Of a DNA stretch of 64,000 nt, positions 20,278-29,155 are shown piece by piece. The notes beneath the pieces were generated by a model. The model did no database searches and was not told where the DNA came from. It saw only the letters and a list, made by a program, of their open reading frames with translations. Numbering within the stretch: the first letter of the stretch is position 1; each line of letters begins with the position of its first letter. Location: contig NZ_SDZL01000003.1 of assembly GCF_004210735.1 (NCBI RefSeq), positions 1 to 64,000 on the forward strand. The letters run 5' to 3'. Source of the stretch: Brevundimonas sp. GTDB lineage: Bacteria; Pseudomonadota; Alphaproteobacteria; Caulobacterales; Caulobacteraceae. Made by a program: the position numbers and the translations under genes.

Positions 20278-20763
20278 TTATTGCGCCGCCGGCGCATACC
20301 CCGTCTCGACCTTCAGGAAGGCGATGACGTCGCGTCGGTCGGTCGCGTCGGGCAGGCCGGGGAAGGTCATCTTGTTCCCCGGCAGGAAGGTGCGCGGGTT
20401 CTGCAGCCAATGGTCCAGCCGCTCGGCGTCCCAGGCGAACCCGGCCGCCTTCAGCGCGGGCGAATAGTTGTATTTGACGTGCGTTCCCGCCTGACGGGCA
20501 AAGACGCCGTACAGGTTCGGCCCCGTCATGTTCGGCCCGTTCGGCGTGATCGTGTGGCAGGACCGGCACCGGGCGAAGGCGCGGGCGCCGTTCTCCAGAT
20601 CACCGGCGTCATAGGGCGCGGGCAGGGCGGCCATCAGCGCCGTCTTCTGTTCCGCGCTCAGGGCGACCGGCGTCGGCGTCGCGGGCGCATCGGCCGGCTC
20701 GTCCCCCGAACCACAGGCGGCCAGCGACAGCATCAACAGGGCAGGGGCGAACAGGCGGCGCAT
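20278..20763 (-). CDS. Class I cytochrome c, lipoprotein-anchored
   Basis: LSLAAC lipobox; CRSCH haem motif; NKMTFPGL methionine ligand region. Confidence 0.9.
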   Translation of the reverse strand: MRRLFAPALLMLSLAACGSGDEPADAPATPTPVALSAEQKTALMAALPAPYDAGDLENGARAFARCRSCHTITPNGPNMTGPNLYGVFARQAGTHVKYNYSPALKAAGFAWDAERLDHWLQNPRTFLPGNKMTFPGLPDATDRRDVIAFLKVETGYAPAAQ

Positions 20764-20855
20764 GGCGGTCTCCGGTAACGGCGACAGTGATAGCGCAAGG
20801 GCGTTTCGTCGCAACGCCTGTGCTTGTCGCATGCTGGACGCCGTCGGGTCGCACC

Positions 20856-20870
20856 TGATAATCACTGTCA
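20856..20870 (+). promoter_or_regulatory. Candidate Fur box upstream of feoAB
   Basis: TGATAATcACTGTCA matches 12 of 14 positions of TGATAATnATTATCA, 41 bp upstream of the feoA ATG. Confidence 0.55.
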
Positions 20871-20910
20871 GGAAGGTCGGCGCCTCGCGCGCCGGAATAA
20901 TGCGAGCGTC

Positions 20911-21177
20911 ATGACCCAGACCATCAAACTCAGCCAGGCCCGTATCGGCGATCGCGGCGTGATCACCCAGGTCGGCGACCACTGTCACCATCAGGAGCAT
21001 GAGGTCGAGCTGGAGCGTCGCCTGCTGGAACTGGGCTTTGTCGAGGGCGCGCGCGTCGAACTGCTGCACGAGGGCCTGTTCGGCCGCGATCCCATCGCCA
21101 TCAAGGTGGACGACATGCGCGTCGCCCTGCGCCGTCACGAGGCCGCCAGCCTGACCGTAGAACTGGACGCCGCCTGA
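20911..21177 (+). CDS. feoA: Ferrous iron transport protein A
   Basis: LSQARIGDRGVITQVGDHCHHQEHEVELERRLLELGFVEGARVELLHEG: FeoA SH3-like; adjacent to feoB. Confidence 0.92.
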   Translation: MTQTIKLSQARIGDRGVITQVGDHCHHQEHEVELERRLLELGFVEGARVELLHEGLFGRDPIAIKVDDMRVALRRHEAASLTVELDAA

Positions 21178-23048
21178 TGGATGTCGCCGTTCGTCCCGCC
21201 CGCATCGCCCTGGTCGGCAACCCCAACAGCGGCAAGACCGCCCTGTTCAACGCCCTGACCGGCGCCCACCAGAAGGTCGCCAACTACGCCGGCGTGACCG
21301 TCGAGCGGAAGGAGGGCCGGATCGTCTCCGAGGCGGGCCGCTCCATGACCATTCTGGACCTGCCGGGCACCTATTCCCTGCGCGCCCGCAGCCTGGATGA
21401 AGAAGTCACCCGCGACGCCGTTCTGGGCACGCTGGCGGGCGAGGTTCCGCCGGACGTGGTGGTCTGTGTCGCCGACGCCACCAACCTGCGTCTGGTGCTG
21501 CGTCTGGCGCTGGAGTTGAAGCAGGTCGGCCGGCCGATGGTGCTGGCGCTGAACATGTTCGACATCGCCCAGCGTCAGGGCCTGCGCATCGATCTGGAGC
21601 GGCTGTCCGCTGAACTGGGCGCGCCGGTCGTGACGACCGTGGCCACCCGAAAGCGCGGCATTCCCGAACTGGTCGCCGCGGTCGAGGCGCAGGCCGGCCT
21701 GTTCCGGGCCGAGACCCATAATGTCTGGCACGCCCCCTCGGCCGCCGAAATCCGCGCCGCCCACCGTGAGGCCGAGCGCATCATGAAGGCCTGCGTCCGC
21801 CCGCCCGAGCGGCCGGACACCTTGACGGGCAAGATCGACAGCGTGCTGCTGAACCCGGTCGCGGGTCTGGTCATTCTGTTGGCCGTGCTGTTCGTCATGT
21901 TCCAGGCGGTCTTCGCCTGGGCCACCCCGGCCATGGACCTGATCGAGGCGGGCTTCGGCGCGCTGGGCGGCCTGGTCGCGGCGGTCGTGCCGGACGGCCT
22001 TTTGCAGAGCCTGATCGTCGACGGCCTGATCTCGGGCGTCGGCAGCGTGCTGGTCTTCCTGCCGCAGATCCTGATCATCTTCCTGTTCATCATACTGCTG
22101 GAAGACTTCGGCTACATGGCGCGGGCCGCCTTCCTGATGGACAAGATCATGGGCGGGGCGGGGCTGCATGGCCGCGCCTTCATCCCCCTGCTGTCCAGCT
22201 TCGCCTGCGCCATTCCCGGCATCATGGCGACCCGGGTGATCGAGGCGAAGCGCGACCGCCTGACCACCATCCTGGTCGCGCCGCTGATGACCTGCTCGGC
22301 GCGCATCCCGGTCTATACGCTGATCATCGCCGCCTTCATTCCGAACGAGACGGTGTGGGGCTTCGCCAACCTGCAGGGGCTGGTGATGTTCGGGCTCTAC
22401 GCCTCGGGCATCCTTTCTGCGCTGCTGGTGTCGCTGGTGGTGCGCAAGGTGTTCTGGCGCGGCGCGGTCGAGCCCTTCATGATGGAGCTGCCGGCCTACA
22501 AGATCCCGGACGTGAAGAGCGTCCTGTTCAACCTGTGGCTCCGGGCCAAGATCTTCATGCGCCGCGCGGGCAAGATCATCCTGCCGCTGATGATCATCGT
22601 CTGGGCGCTGTCGACCTTCCCCTATCCGCCCGAAGGCGCGACCGGTCCGGCCATCGACTATTCCGTCGCCGGCATGATCGGCAAGACGCTGGAACCCATC
22701 TTCGCCCCCATCGGATTCAGCTGGCAGATGGTCGTGGCCCTGGTGCCCGGCATGGCTGCGCGCGAGGTGGCGGTGGCAGTCCTCGGCACCGTCTATGCCG
22801 TGGCGGGGGCAGAGGAAAACGTCGGCGCACTGGCTTCGGTGCTGGCCGCCGACTGGTCGCTGGCTACCGGCCTGGCCTTCCTGGCCTGGTACGTCTTTGC
22901 GCCGCAATGCCTGCCGACCATCGGCGTGGTTCGTCGCGAGACGGGCTCGCTGAAATGGACGCTGATCATGGTCGGCTACATGTTCGGTCTGGCCTATCTG
23001 TCGGCCTTCGTCGTCTACCGGATCGCGGTGGCCCTGGGCGGGGGGTGA
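21177..23048 (+). CDS. feoB: Ferrous iron transporter B
   Basis: GNPNSGKTALFNALTG G1 motif, DLPGTYSL, FeoB membrane core with IMATRVIEAKRDRLTTILVAPLMTCSARIPVY. Confidence 0.97.
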   Translation: MDVAVRPARIALVGNPNSGKTALFNALTGAHQKVANYAGVTVERKEGRIVSEAGRSMTILDLPGTYSLRARSLDEEVTRDAVLGTLAGEVPPDVVVCVADATNLRLVLRLALELKQVGRPMVLALNMFDIAQRQGLRIDLERLSAELGAPVVTTVATRKRGIPELVAAVEAQAGLFRAETHNVWHAPSAAEIRAAHREAERIMKACVRPPERPDTLTGKIDSVLLNPVAGLVILLAVLFVMFQAVFAWATPAMDLIEAGFGALGGLVAAVVPDGLLQSLIVDGLISGVGSVLVFLPQILIIFLFIILLEDFGYMARAAFLMDKIMGGAGLHGRAFIPLLSSFACAIPGIMATRVIEAKRDRLTTILVAPLMTCSARIPVYTLIIAAFIPNETVWGFANLQGLVMFGLYASGILSALLVSLVVRKVFWRGAVEPFMMELPAYKIPDVKSVLFNLWLRAKIFMRRAGKIILPLMIIVWALSTFPYPPEGATGPAIDYSVAGMIGKTLEPIFAPIGFSWQMVVALVPGMAAREVAVAVLGTVYAVAGAEENVGALASVLAADWSLATGLAFLAWYVFAPQCLPTIGVVRRETGSLKWTLIMVGYMFGLAYLSAFVVYRIAVALGGG

Positions 23049-23087
23049 CTTTGCGTCGGCCTATCGCGCTTCGCGCTACTTGAGGCC

Positions 23088-23137
23088 AGGGGCCGCGTCG
23101 GGTCGAGAAGGCGTAGCCTTCTGACCGCGGCCCGCTA
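23088..23137. terminator. Imperfect GC-rich hairpin downstream of feoB
   Basis: ggggccgcg...gagaaggc gta gccttct...cgcggccc; no T-tract, so uncertain. Confidence 0.4.
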
Positions 23138-23147
23138 AGAAAACGCG

Positions 23148-23774
23148 TCAGCGTCCCGTCGTCAGCTTCACGACGATGTGCGCCGTCGTATCCACGATGG
23201 CCTCGGACGTGTCGGCGCGGCGCATCAGGTCGAAACCGGCGGCCACGGATTCGATCAGGCTGGCCGTCTCATAGGACGCCAGGCGGGGGTTCAGCCCCTC
23301 GGGGTGGAAGCCGCTGGATCGGGCCTGGGCGATCCGCCGTTCCAGCGCCAGATGCAGCCGCCGCAGCCGCTTGATCCGGCTCTCGGCGAAGGCCGGCTCG
23401 CCCTTGTCGGCCAGCATGTGCTCGACCCGCAGCACCGCCCCGTGCTCGCCCCACAGCGACAGCATCTCCAGCACCAGCGCCCGCGCCGAGGCGAAGCCCC
23501 GTTCGCCGCTCCAGTCCGCCTGGACGTGCGCGGCCAGCCGCTGGAAGTCGGTTCCGGCGTCCTCGGCCAGCACCAGCACCACTTCCTCCACCGTCTTGAA
23601 ATAGGTGTAGAAGGTCGGCGCCGAGACCCCGGCCGCCAGCGCTACGTCCGCGGCCCGAACCTCGCCCAGGTGTTTCTGGGTCAGAAGCGCCCGCGTGGCG
23701 TCCAGGATGGCGCGACGCGTTCGGCCGCCTCGTGCGCCGATCCTGTGTCCAAGCTTGTTGGTTGTCTCGGACAT
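23148..23774 (-). CDS. TetR/AcrR family transcriptional regulator
   Basis: TRRAILDATRALLTQKHLGEVRAADVALAAGVSAPTFYTYFKTVEEVV HTH. Confidence 0.9.
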   Translation of the reverse strand: MSETTNKLGHRIGARGGRTRRAILDATRALLTQKHLGEVRAADVALAAGVSAPTFYTYFKTVEEVVLVLAEDAGTDFQRLAAHVQADWSGERGFASARALVLEMLSLWGEHGAVLRVEHMLADKGEPAFAESRIKRLRRLHLALERRIAQARSSGFHPEGLNPRLASYETASLIESVAAGFDLMRRADTSEAIVDTTAHIVVKLTTGR

Positions 23775-23805
23775 GCTCGGGGAGGGGCCGCCGGGAGAGG
23801 AATGA

Positions 23806-23881
23806 TGGTGCCGGTTGCAGGAATCGAACCCGCGACATCCAGTTTACAAAACTGGCGCTCTACCAACTGAGCTAAACCGGC
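23806..23881 (-). tRNA. tRNA-Thr (anticodon TGT)
   Basis: Reverse complement folds as GCCGGTT TA GCTC..GAGC G CCAGT TTTGTAA ACTGG ... GCGGGTTCGATTCCTGC AACCGGC ACCA. Confidence 0.95.
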
Positions 23882-23933
23882 GTTGCACGCCTTATGCTGG
23901 CGGAATCTCCGGCGTGCAAGCAATGTGCGTCAC

Positions 23934-24296
23934 ATGCCCGTCGCCGCACCCTTTTCCGCCTATCTGACGCCCATCCTGATGCTGATGGCGTCCAATGTCT
24001 TCATGACCTTCGCCTGGTATGGCCACCTGAAATTCGGGACCAAGCCCCTGTGGATCGTGGTCATGCTGAGCTGGGGCATCGCCTTCTTCGAATACTGGCT
24101 GGCCGTGCCCGCCAATCGCATCGGCCACGCCGTCTATTCCGCCGCCGAACTGAAGACGATGCAGGAGGTGATCACCCTGCTGGTCTTCGCCGTCTTTTCG
24201 GTCACCTATCTGGGCGAGAAGCTGACGGTGAACCATCTGGTCGGCTTTGGCCTGATCATGGGCGGGGCGTGGTTCATCTTCCGCGGGCCGCTGTAA
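23934..24296 (+). CDS. DMT-superfamily-like small membrane protein (DUF486)
   Basis: ILMLMASNVFMTFAWYGHLKF...FEYWLAVPANRIGH..SAAELKTMQEVITL. Confidence 0.88.
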   Translation: MPVAAPFSAYLTPILMLMASNVFMTFAWYGHLKFGTKPLWIVVMLSWGIAFFEYWLAVPANRIGHAVYSAAELKTMQEVITLLVFAVFSVTYLGEKLTVNHLVGFGLIMGGAWFIFRGPL

Positions 24297-24299
24297 AAT

Positions 24300-24449
24300 C
24301 CTTCTCCCCTCGGGGGAGAAGGTGGGCGGCGAAGCCGCTCGGATGAGGGGGCTGTGTCAGCGAGCAGACGGCTTGATGTCGAGGGTGAGGCCAACCGCCC
24401 CCTCATCCGTCTTGCTCCGCAAGCCACCTTCTCCCCCGAGGGGAGAAGG
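24300..24449. repeat. Palindromic intergenic element, family A (CCTTCTCCCCTCGGGGGAGAAGG), copy 1
   Basis: Terminal hairpins at both ends; inner GGATGAGGGGG / CCCCCTCATCCG. Confidence 0.93.
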
Positions 24450-24452
24450 AAA

Positions 24453-24890
24453 TCAGTCCAGCGCCGCGGCGATGCGTGCAGCCAGCGCCTTGAGCTGATC
24501 CGTGTCCGCCATCGGCGCATGGCCGTGGCCCTTCATCGGCCGGTCGGTCCAGCGCGGCACGATGTGGAAATGCAGGTGGAAGACGGTCTGCCCGCCCGCC
24601 TCGCCGTTGAACTGCATGACGCTCAGCCCCTCGGGCGCCAGCGCCTTCTCAACCGCGCGAGCCGTGCGCTGGACCGCCAGGATCAGGCGCTCCAGCGCCT
24701 CGGGCTCGATCTCCAGGATGGTGCGCGCCTGCGAGGTCTTGGACACCACCAACACATGCCCCTCGGACTGGGGAAAGACGTCCATGAAGGCCAGGACCTG
24801 ATCGTCCTCCCACACCTTCACGCTGGGGATGTCGCCGCGCAGGATCTTGCCGAAGATATTGTCGGGGTCATAGGCGCCGTGAAGGCTCAT
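24453..24890 (-). CDS. HIT family protein
   Basis: DNIFGKILRGDIP...HLHFHIVPRW histidine triad. Confidence 0.93.
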   Translation of the reverse strand: MSLHGAYDPDNIFGKILRGDIPSVKVWEDDQVLAFMDVFPQSEGHVLVVSKTSQARTILEIEPEALERLILAVQRTARAVEKALAPEGLSVMQFNGEAGGQTVFHLHFHIVPRWTDRPMKGHGHAPMADTDQLKALAARIAAALD

Positions 24891-25002
24891 CGTCGGTCTC
24901 CGTGTCGCTGTCGAACCAAATCAGTAGCAGCTGGGGGCGGGGAGCCAAACGCCCACCGGCGCGCTATATGGTCAAGCTGAGGTTTAGCCCGGAGAGGTCG
25001 CC

Positions 25003-25362
25003 ATGCTGCGTTTCATCGTTCAGGCCGTGGTCACGGCCATCGGCCTGTGGCTGTCGGCCCAGGTCGTGCCGGGCGTCGATTTCACCAACACCGGCTCGCT
25101 GATCGCGGCGGCGGTCATCCTGGGTCTGGTCAACGCCGTCGTGCGGCCGATCATGGTGGTGCTGACCTTCCCGCTGACGCTGGTGACGTTCGGCCTGTTC
25201 CTGCTGGTGGTGAACGCGGCGATGATCGGGCTGACGGCGATGGTCCTGGGCGGCTTTGCGGTCGATGGCCTGTGGGCGGGGATCGGCGCGGCCATCGTCA
25301 CGGGCATCGTCAGCTGGATCGCCGGCTCGATTATTCCCGACGACCGTCGCGCCGAAAGATAA
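25003..25362 (+). CDS. Phage-holin-family (holin superfamily IV-like) small membrane protein
   Basis: Four TM segments; VVPGVDFTNTGSLIAAAVILGLVNAVVRPIMVVLTFPLTLVTFGLFLLVVNA. Confidence 0.85.
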   Translation: MLRFIVQAVVTAIGLWLSAQVVPGVDFTNTGSLIAAAVILGLVNAVVRPIMVVLTFPLTLVTFGLFLLVVNAAMIGLTAMVLGGFAVDGLWAGIGAAIVTGIVSWIAGSIIPDDRRAER

Positions 25363-25401
25363 TACCCGGATAAATTTGACGCGTTGATTTCATCCGGGTA
25401 T
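25362..25401. promoter_or_regulatory. 10-bp inverted repeat ATACCCGGAT-N20-ATCCGGGTAT upstream of the DUF2239 gene
   Basis: Perfect arms 25362-25371 and 25392-25401; the left arm overlaps the stop codon of the upstream gene. Confidence 0.65.
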
Positions 25402-25429
25402 ATCGCGGCTTCAGATCAATGAGGCCGCC

Positions 25430-26005
25430 ATGTCCGACACCGCTCCCACCTGCACTGCCTTCTCCGGCGCCCGACGTCTGGCGACCGGAACCTCGGTCGA
25501 GGTCGCGACCGCCGCAAAGGCTGCGCATGACGCTGGTCAGCCGGTGCTGGTTTTCTCCGACGCTGATGCGCGTGCGGTTGAGTTCGACCTGCGCGGCGAC
25601 CTGTCTGACGTGCTGGCGCGATTGCAGCCTGTCGCGGTCGAGAAGCGCGGGCCGGGCCGCCCCAAACTGGGCGTCGCAGCGCGCGAGGTGACGCTGTTGC
25701 CGCGCCACTGGGACTGGCTGGCGTCCCAGCCGGGCGGGGCCTCGGTCACCCTGCGCAAGCTGGTCGAGGGCGCATTGCGCGACGCCCAGGGACCGGACCG
25801 CGCGCGTCTGGCCAAGGAGGCGGCCTATCGCTTCATGACCGCCGTCGGCGGCGATCTGCCCGGTTATGAACAGGCGACCCGCGTCCTGTTCGCCGGCGAC
25901 TGGACCGCCTTTGACGACGCCGTCGCCGACTGGCCCGCCGACGTGCGCGAGCATGCGCAGCGCCTGGCCGGGCCGGGCTGGCGCAATGGCCAGGGGCGGC
26001 CCTGA
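25430..26005 (+). CDS. DUF2239 family protein
   Basis: CTAFSGARRLATGTSVEVATAAKAAHDAG...KRGPGRPKLGVAAREVTLLPRHWDWLASQPGGASVTLRKLVE. Confidence 0.88.
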   Translation: MSDTAPTCTAFSGARRLATGTSVEVATAAKAAHDAGQPVLVFSDADARAVEFDLRGDLSDVLARLQPVAVEKRGPGRPKLGVAAREVTLLPRHWDWLASQPGGASVTLRKLVEGALRDAQGPDRARLAKEAAYRFMTAVGGDLPGYEQATRVLFAGDWTAFDDAVADWPADVREHAQRLAGPGWRNGQGRP

Positions 26006-26006
26006 T

Positions 26007-26155
26007 CCTTCTCCCCTCGGGGGAGAAGGTGGGCGCCGGAGGCGCTCGGATGAGGGGGCTCTGTCAGCGGCAGGACGGCAGGCGATGAGCATGGGGCCAA
26101 CCGCCCCCTCATCCGTCATGCTGCGCAAGCCACCTTCTCCCCCGAGGGGAGAAGG
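26007..26155. repeat. Palindromic intergenic element, family A, copy 2
   Basis: ccttctcccctcgggggagaagg ... ccttctcccccgaggggagaagg; fills almost the whole gap between two convergent stop codons. Confidence 0.93.
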
Positions 26156-26158
26156 GGA

Positions 26159-28780
26159 TTACTCGGCCTTCTTCTTCGCCGGAGCCTTCTTCGCCGCCGG
26201 CTTCTTCGCGGTGGCCTTCTTGGCTGCTGGCTTCTTGGCGGCGGCCGGATTCTTCGCCGCCGCCTTCTTGGCCTTGGGTGCTGCGCCCGCCTTGGCGGCC
26301 AGCAGGGGCAGGGCGTCTTCCAGCGTCAGATCCTCGGGCGCCGTGCCCTTGGGCAGGGTGGCGTTGATCTTGCCGGACTTCACATAGGGGCCGAAGCGGC
26401 CGGCCATGACGTGGATCGGCTCACCCGTCTCCGGGTGGGCGCCCAGATCCTTCAGCGGGGCGGTGGCTGCGCCACGCCCGGCCCGACCGGCGCGCTTTTC
26501 CGCCAGCAGGGCGACGGCGCGGTTCAGGCCGACCTCGAACACCTCGTCGATGTCCGAGACGTTGGCATAGGTCCCGGCGTGCTGGACGAACGGGCCATAG
26601 CGGCCCAGGCCCGCCGTAATCGGCTTGCCGTCCTCGGGGTGAACGCCCACCTCGCGGGGCAGGCTCAACAGGCGAACGGCCTGTTCCAGCGTCAGCGTCG
26701 CGGGCGACCAACCCTTGGGCAGGGACGAGCGTTTCGGCTTGTCGGCGCCCGGCTCGGCCGCGGTTTCGACATAGGGTCCAAAGCGGCCGATCTTCAGCGC
26801 GACCGGCTGGCCGGTCGCCGGATCAACGCCCAGATCACGGTCGGACCCGGCGTCCTCGGCGTTGGCGCCGCCGCCAAAGCCGCGCGTGTAGCGGCATTCG
26901 GGATAATTGGAGCAGCCGATGAAGGACGACTTCATCTTGAAGCTGGCCTTCAGATGCAGCCGGCCCGTGCCGCAGACGGGGCAGAGCCGCGGGTCCGACC
27001 CGTCAGCCTTGTCCGGGAACAGGAAGGGGCCGATCGCCTCATCCAGTTGATCGATCACGCCCTGGCGCGCCAGCACGGCGTCCGTGGCGGGTTTCAGCTT
27101 GGACCAGAAGTCGCGCAGCAGCACCTTCCAGTCCAGCTGCCCCTCGGACACTTCGTCCAGCTGTCCTTCCAGATCGGCCGTGAAGTCATATTCGACCCAC
27201 TGGGCGAAGAACTCCTCCAGGAAGGCGGTGACCAGCCGGCCGTTGTCCTCGGGATAGAAGCGGTTCTTGTCCATGCGGACGTATTCGCGGTCGCGCAGGG
27301 TCGTCAGGATCGAGGCATAGGTCGATGGACGGCCGATCCCCAGCTCTTCCAGCTTCTTGACCAGGGTCGCTTCCGAGAAGCGCGGCGGCGGTTCGGTGAA
27401 ATGCTGGTCGGTGCGGATGGCCTCGACCCTGGCCTTGGCGCCTTCCTTCAGCGCGGGCAGGCGGCCGCCGTCGTCATCCTCGTCCTCGGACCCTTTCTGC
27501 TTTTCGTCGCGGCCTTCTTCATAGGCGGCGATGAAGCCGTCGAAGGCGACGACCTGGCCAGTGGCGCGCAGGCCGGTCTTGCCGTCAGGCGTCTCGATCT
27601 CGACCGAGGTGCGGTCCAGACGTGCCGATTCCATCTGCGAGGCGATCATCCGCTTCCAGATCAGTTCATACAGACGCTGCAGGTCGGGATCGATGCGCAG
27701 GCTGTCGGGATGGCGCGTCAGATTGGTCGGGCGGATCGCCTCGTGCGCTTCCTGGGCGTTCTTGGCCTTGGTCTTGTAGTAGCGCGGCTCGGCCGGGACA
27801 TAGGCGGGGCCAAAGCGGTCGGCGATGACCTGACGCGCCTGGGCGATCCCTTCGGGGCTGACGAACAGGCCGTCGGTCCGCATATAGGTGATCAGGCCGC
27901 CGGTATCGTCGACGCCTTCATACAGCTTCTGCGCCGCCTGCATGGTGCGCTGGGCGGTGAAGCCCAGCTTGCGCGAGGCTTCCTGTTGAAGGGTCGAGGT
28001 GGTGAAGGGCGGGGCGGGGGACCGCCTGGCCGGCTTCTTCTCGACCGACTTGATGGTGAAGTCGCCAGCGTTGATGGCGGCGCGCGCGGCGCCGGCCATG
28101 GCTTCCGAGACGATGTCCAGACGCTGGACCCGCTTGCCGTCATGCTTGACCAGCCGCGCGGTGAAAGGGGGGCTGTCGGCGATCAGATCGGCCTCGACCG
28201 ACCAGTACTCCTGGGCCCTGAACCGTTCGATCTCCAGTTCGCGATCGACGACGATACGCAGGGCGACGGACTGCACCCGTCCGGCCGAGCGAGCGCCCGG
28301 CAGCTTGCGCCACAGCACCGGCGACAGGTTGAAACCCACCAGATAGTCCAGCGCGCGCCGCGCCAGATAGGCCTCGACCAGCTCCATATCCAGCTGACGC
28401 GGCTGGGCCATGGCCTCCAGCACGGCGGACTTGGTAATGGCGTTGAAGGTGACGCGCTGCACGTCGGTGTCCTTCAGCGCCTTTTTCTTGTTCAGCACCT
28501 CTAGCACGTGCCAGCTGATCGCCTCGCCCTCACGGTCGGGGTCGGTGGCCAGGATGACGCGGTCGGCGGCCTTGGCGGCCTCGGCGATCTCGCTCATCCG
28601 CTTGGACGCCTTGACGTCGATCTCCCATTGCATGGCGAAATCGTCGTCGGGCAGGACCGATCCGTCCTTTGACGGCAGGTCGCGGATGTGCCCGTACGAC
28701 GCCAGAACCTTGTAGTCCGGGCCCAGGTATTTGTTGATGGTCTTGGCCTTGGCCGGGCTCTCGACGATGACGAGGTTCAT
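26159..28780 (-). CDS. topA: DNA topoisomerase I with Lys/Ala/Pro-rich C-terminal tail
   Basis: MNLVIVESPAKAKTINKYLG; YMRTDG active-site region; zinc-finger CPVCGTGRLHLK; tail AAKNPAAAKKPAAKKATAKKPAAKKAPAKKKAE. Confidence 0.97.
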   Translation of the reverse strand: MNLVIVESPAKAKTINKYLGPDYKVLASYGHIRDLPSKDGSVLPDDDFAMQWEIDVKASKRMSEIAEAAKAADRVILATDPDREGEAISWHVLEVLNKKKALKDTDVQRVTFNAITKSAVLEAMAQPRQLDMELVEAYLARRALDYLVGFNLSPVLWRKLPGARSAGRVQSVALRIVVDRELEIERFRAQEYWSVEADLIADSPPFTARLVKHDGKRVQRLDIVSEAMAGAARAAINAGDFTIKSVEKKPARRSPAPPFTTSTLQQEASRKLGFTAQRTMQAAQKLYEGVDDTGGLITYMRTDGLFVSPEGIAQARQVIADRFGPAYVPAEPRYYKTKAKNAQEAHEAIRPTNLTRHPDSLRIDPDLQRLYELIWKRMIASQMESARLDRTSVEIETPDGKTGLRATGQVVAFDGFIAAYEEGRDEKQKGSEDEDDDGGRLPALKEGAKARVEAIRTDQHFTEPPPRFSEATLVKKLEELGIGRPSTYASILTTLRDREYVRMDKNRFYPEDNGRLVTAFLEEFFAQWVEYDFTADLEGQLDEVSEGQLDWKVLLRDFWSKLKPATDAVLARQGVIDQLDEAIGPFLFPDKADGSDPRLCPVCGTGRLHLKASFKMKSSFIGCSNYPECRYTRGFGGGANAEDAGSDRDLGVDPATGQPVALKIGRFGPYVETAAEPGADKPKRSSLPKGWSPATLTLEQAVRLLSLPREVGVHPEDGKPITAGLGRYGPFVQHAGTYANVSDIDEVFEVGLNRAVALLAEKRAGRAGRGAATAPLKDLGAHPETGEPIHVMAGRFGPYVKSGKINATLPKGTAPEDLTLEDALPLLAAKAGAAPKAKKAAAKNPAAAKKPAAKKATAKKPAAKKAPAKKKAE

Positions 28781-28936
28781 GGGGCGCCGCTTGTTAGGAA
28801 GGGGCGCGAACGTGGTTGGCCAGCGGCGCCATGTCAATGAGCCCCGGAACGTCGCGGCTGACCGCAAGCTGTTCACGCCCTGTTGTGCACCTATAGATTG
28901 TTATTTATGCTGATGTAACCAGAGCGGGAGCAAGGC

Positions 28937-29155
28937 ATGCCAAACGGCGCGAGTGGACACGAACAGGTTGCGACCCCGACTGACCGGCGGGGCGCCGGAA
29001 CGCCCCACGCCGACGACTATCCGGTGCGCGAATACATCTGCGCCATGGCGCAGGAACTGGCCCGGATGGCGCGGTGGGATGGCGACGGCGGCCTCGGCGA
29101 TCTTCTGGACGAGGCCGCGCGCCGGGCCGACAACCCGCCCAAGACCCGCAGCTAG
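28937..29155 (+). CDS. Small conserved-looking hypothetical protein (72 aa)
   Basis: RBS-like gcgggagcaaggc before the ATG; PVREYICAMAQELARMARWDGDGGLGDLLDEAARRA looks like a genuine amphipathic helical protein; stop overlaps the dprA stop. Confidence 0.6.
   Translation: MPNGASGHEQVATPTDRRGAGTPHADDYPVREYICAMAQELARMARWDGDGGLGDLLDEAARRADNPPKTRS

Noticed and set aside
16713-20297. 1194-aa minus-strand ORF opposite the RND genes
   Set aside because: Composition is typical of GC-rich antisense translation (H/D/R/Q/G-rich, no domain pattern), while the plus strand encodes a clear RND permease.
25003-25362. 'Phage holin family' protein as a sign of a prophage
   Set aside because: This small membrane family is widespread in chromosomes; no other phage genes nearby.
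26411-28504. 697-aa plus-strand ORF opposite topA
   Set aside because: Antisense artefact of high GC3 coding.
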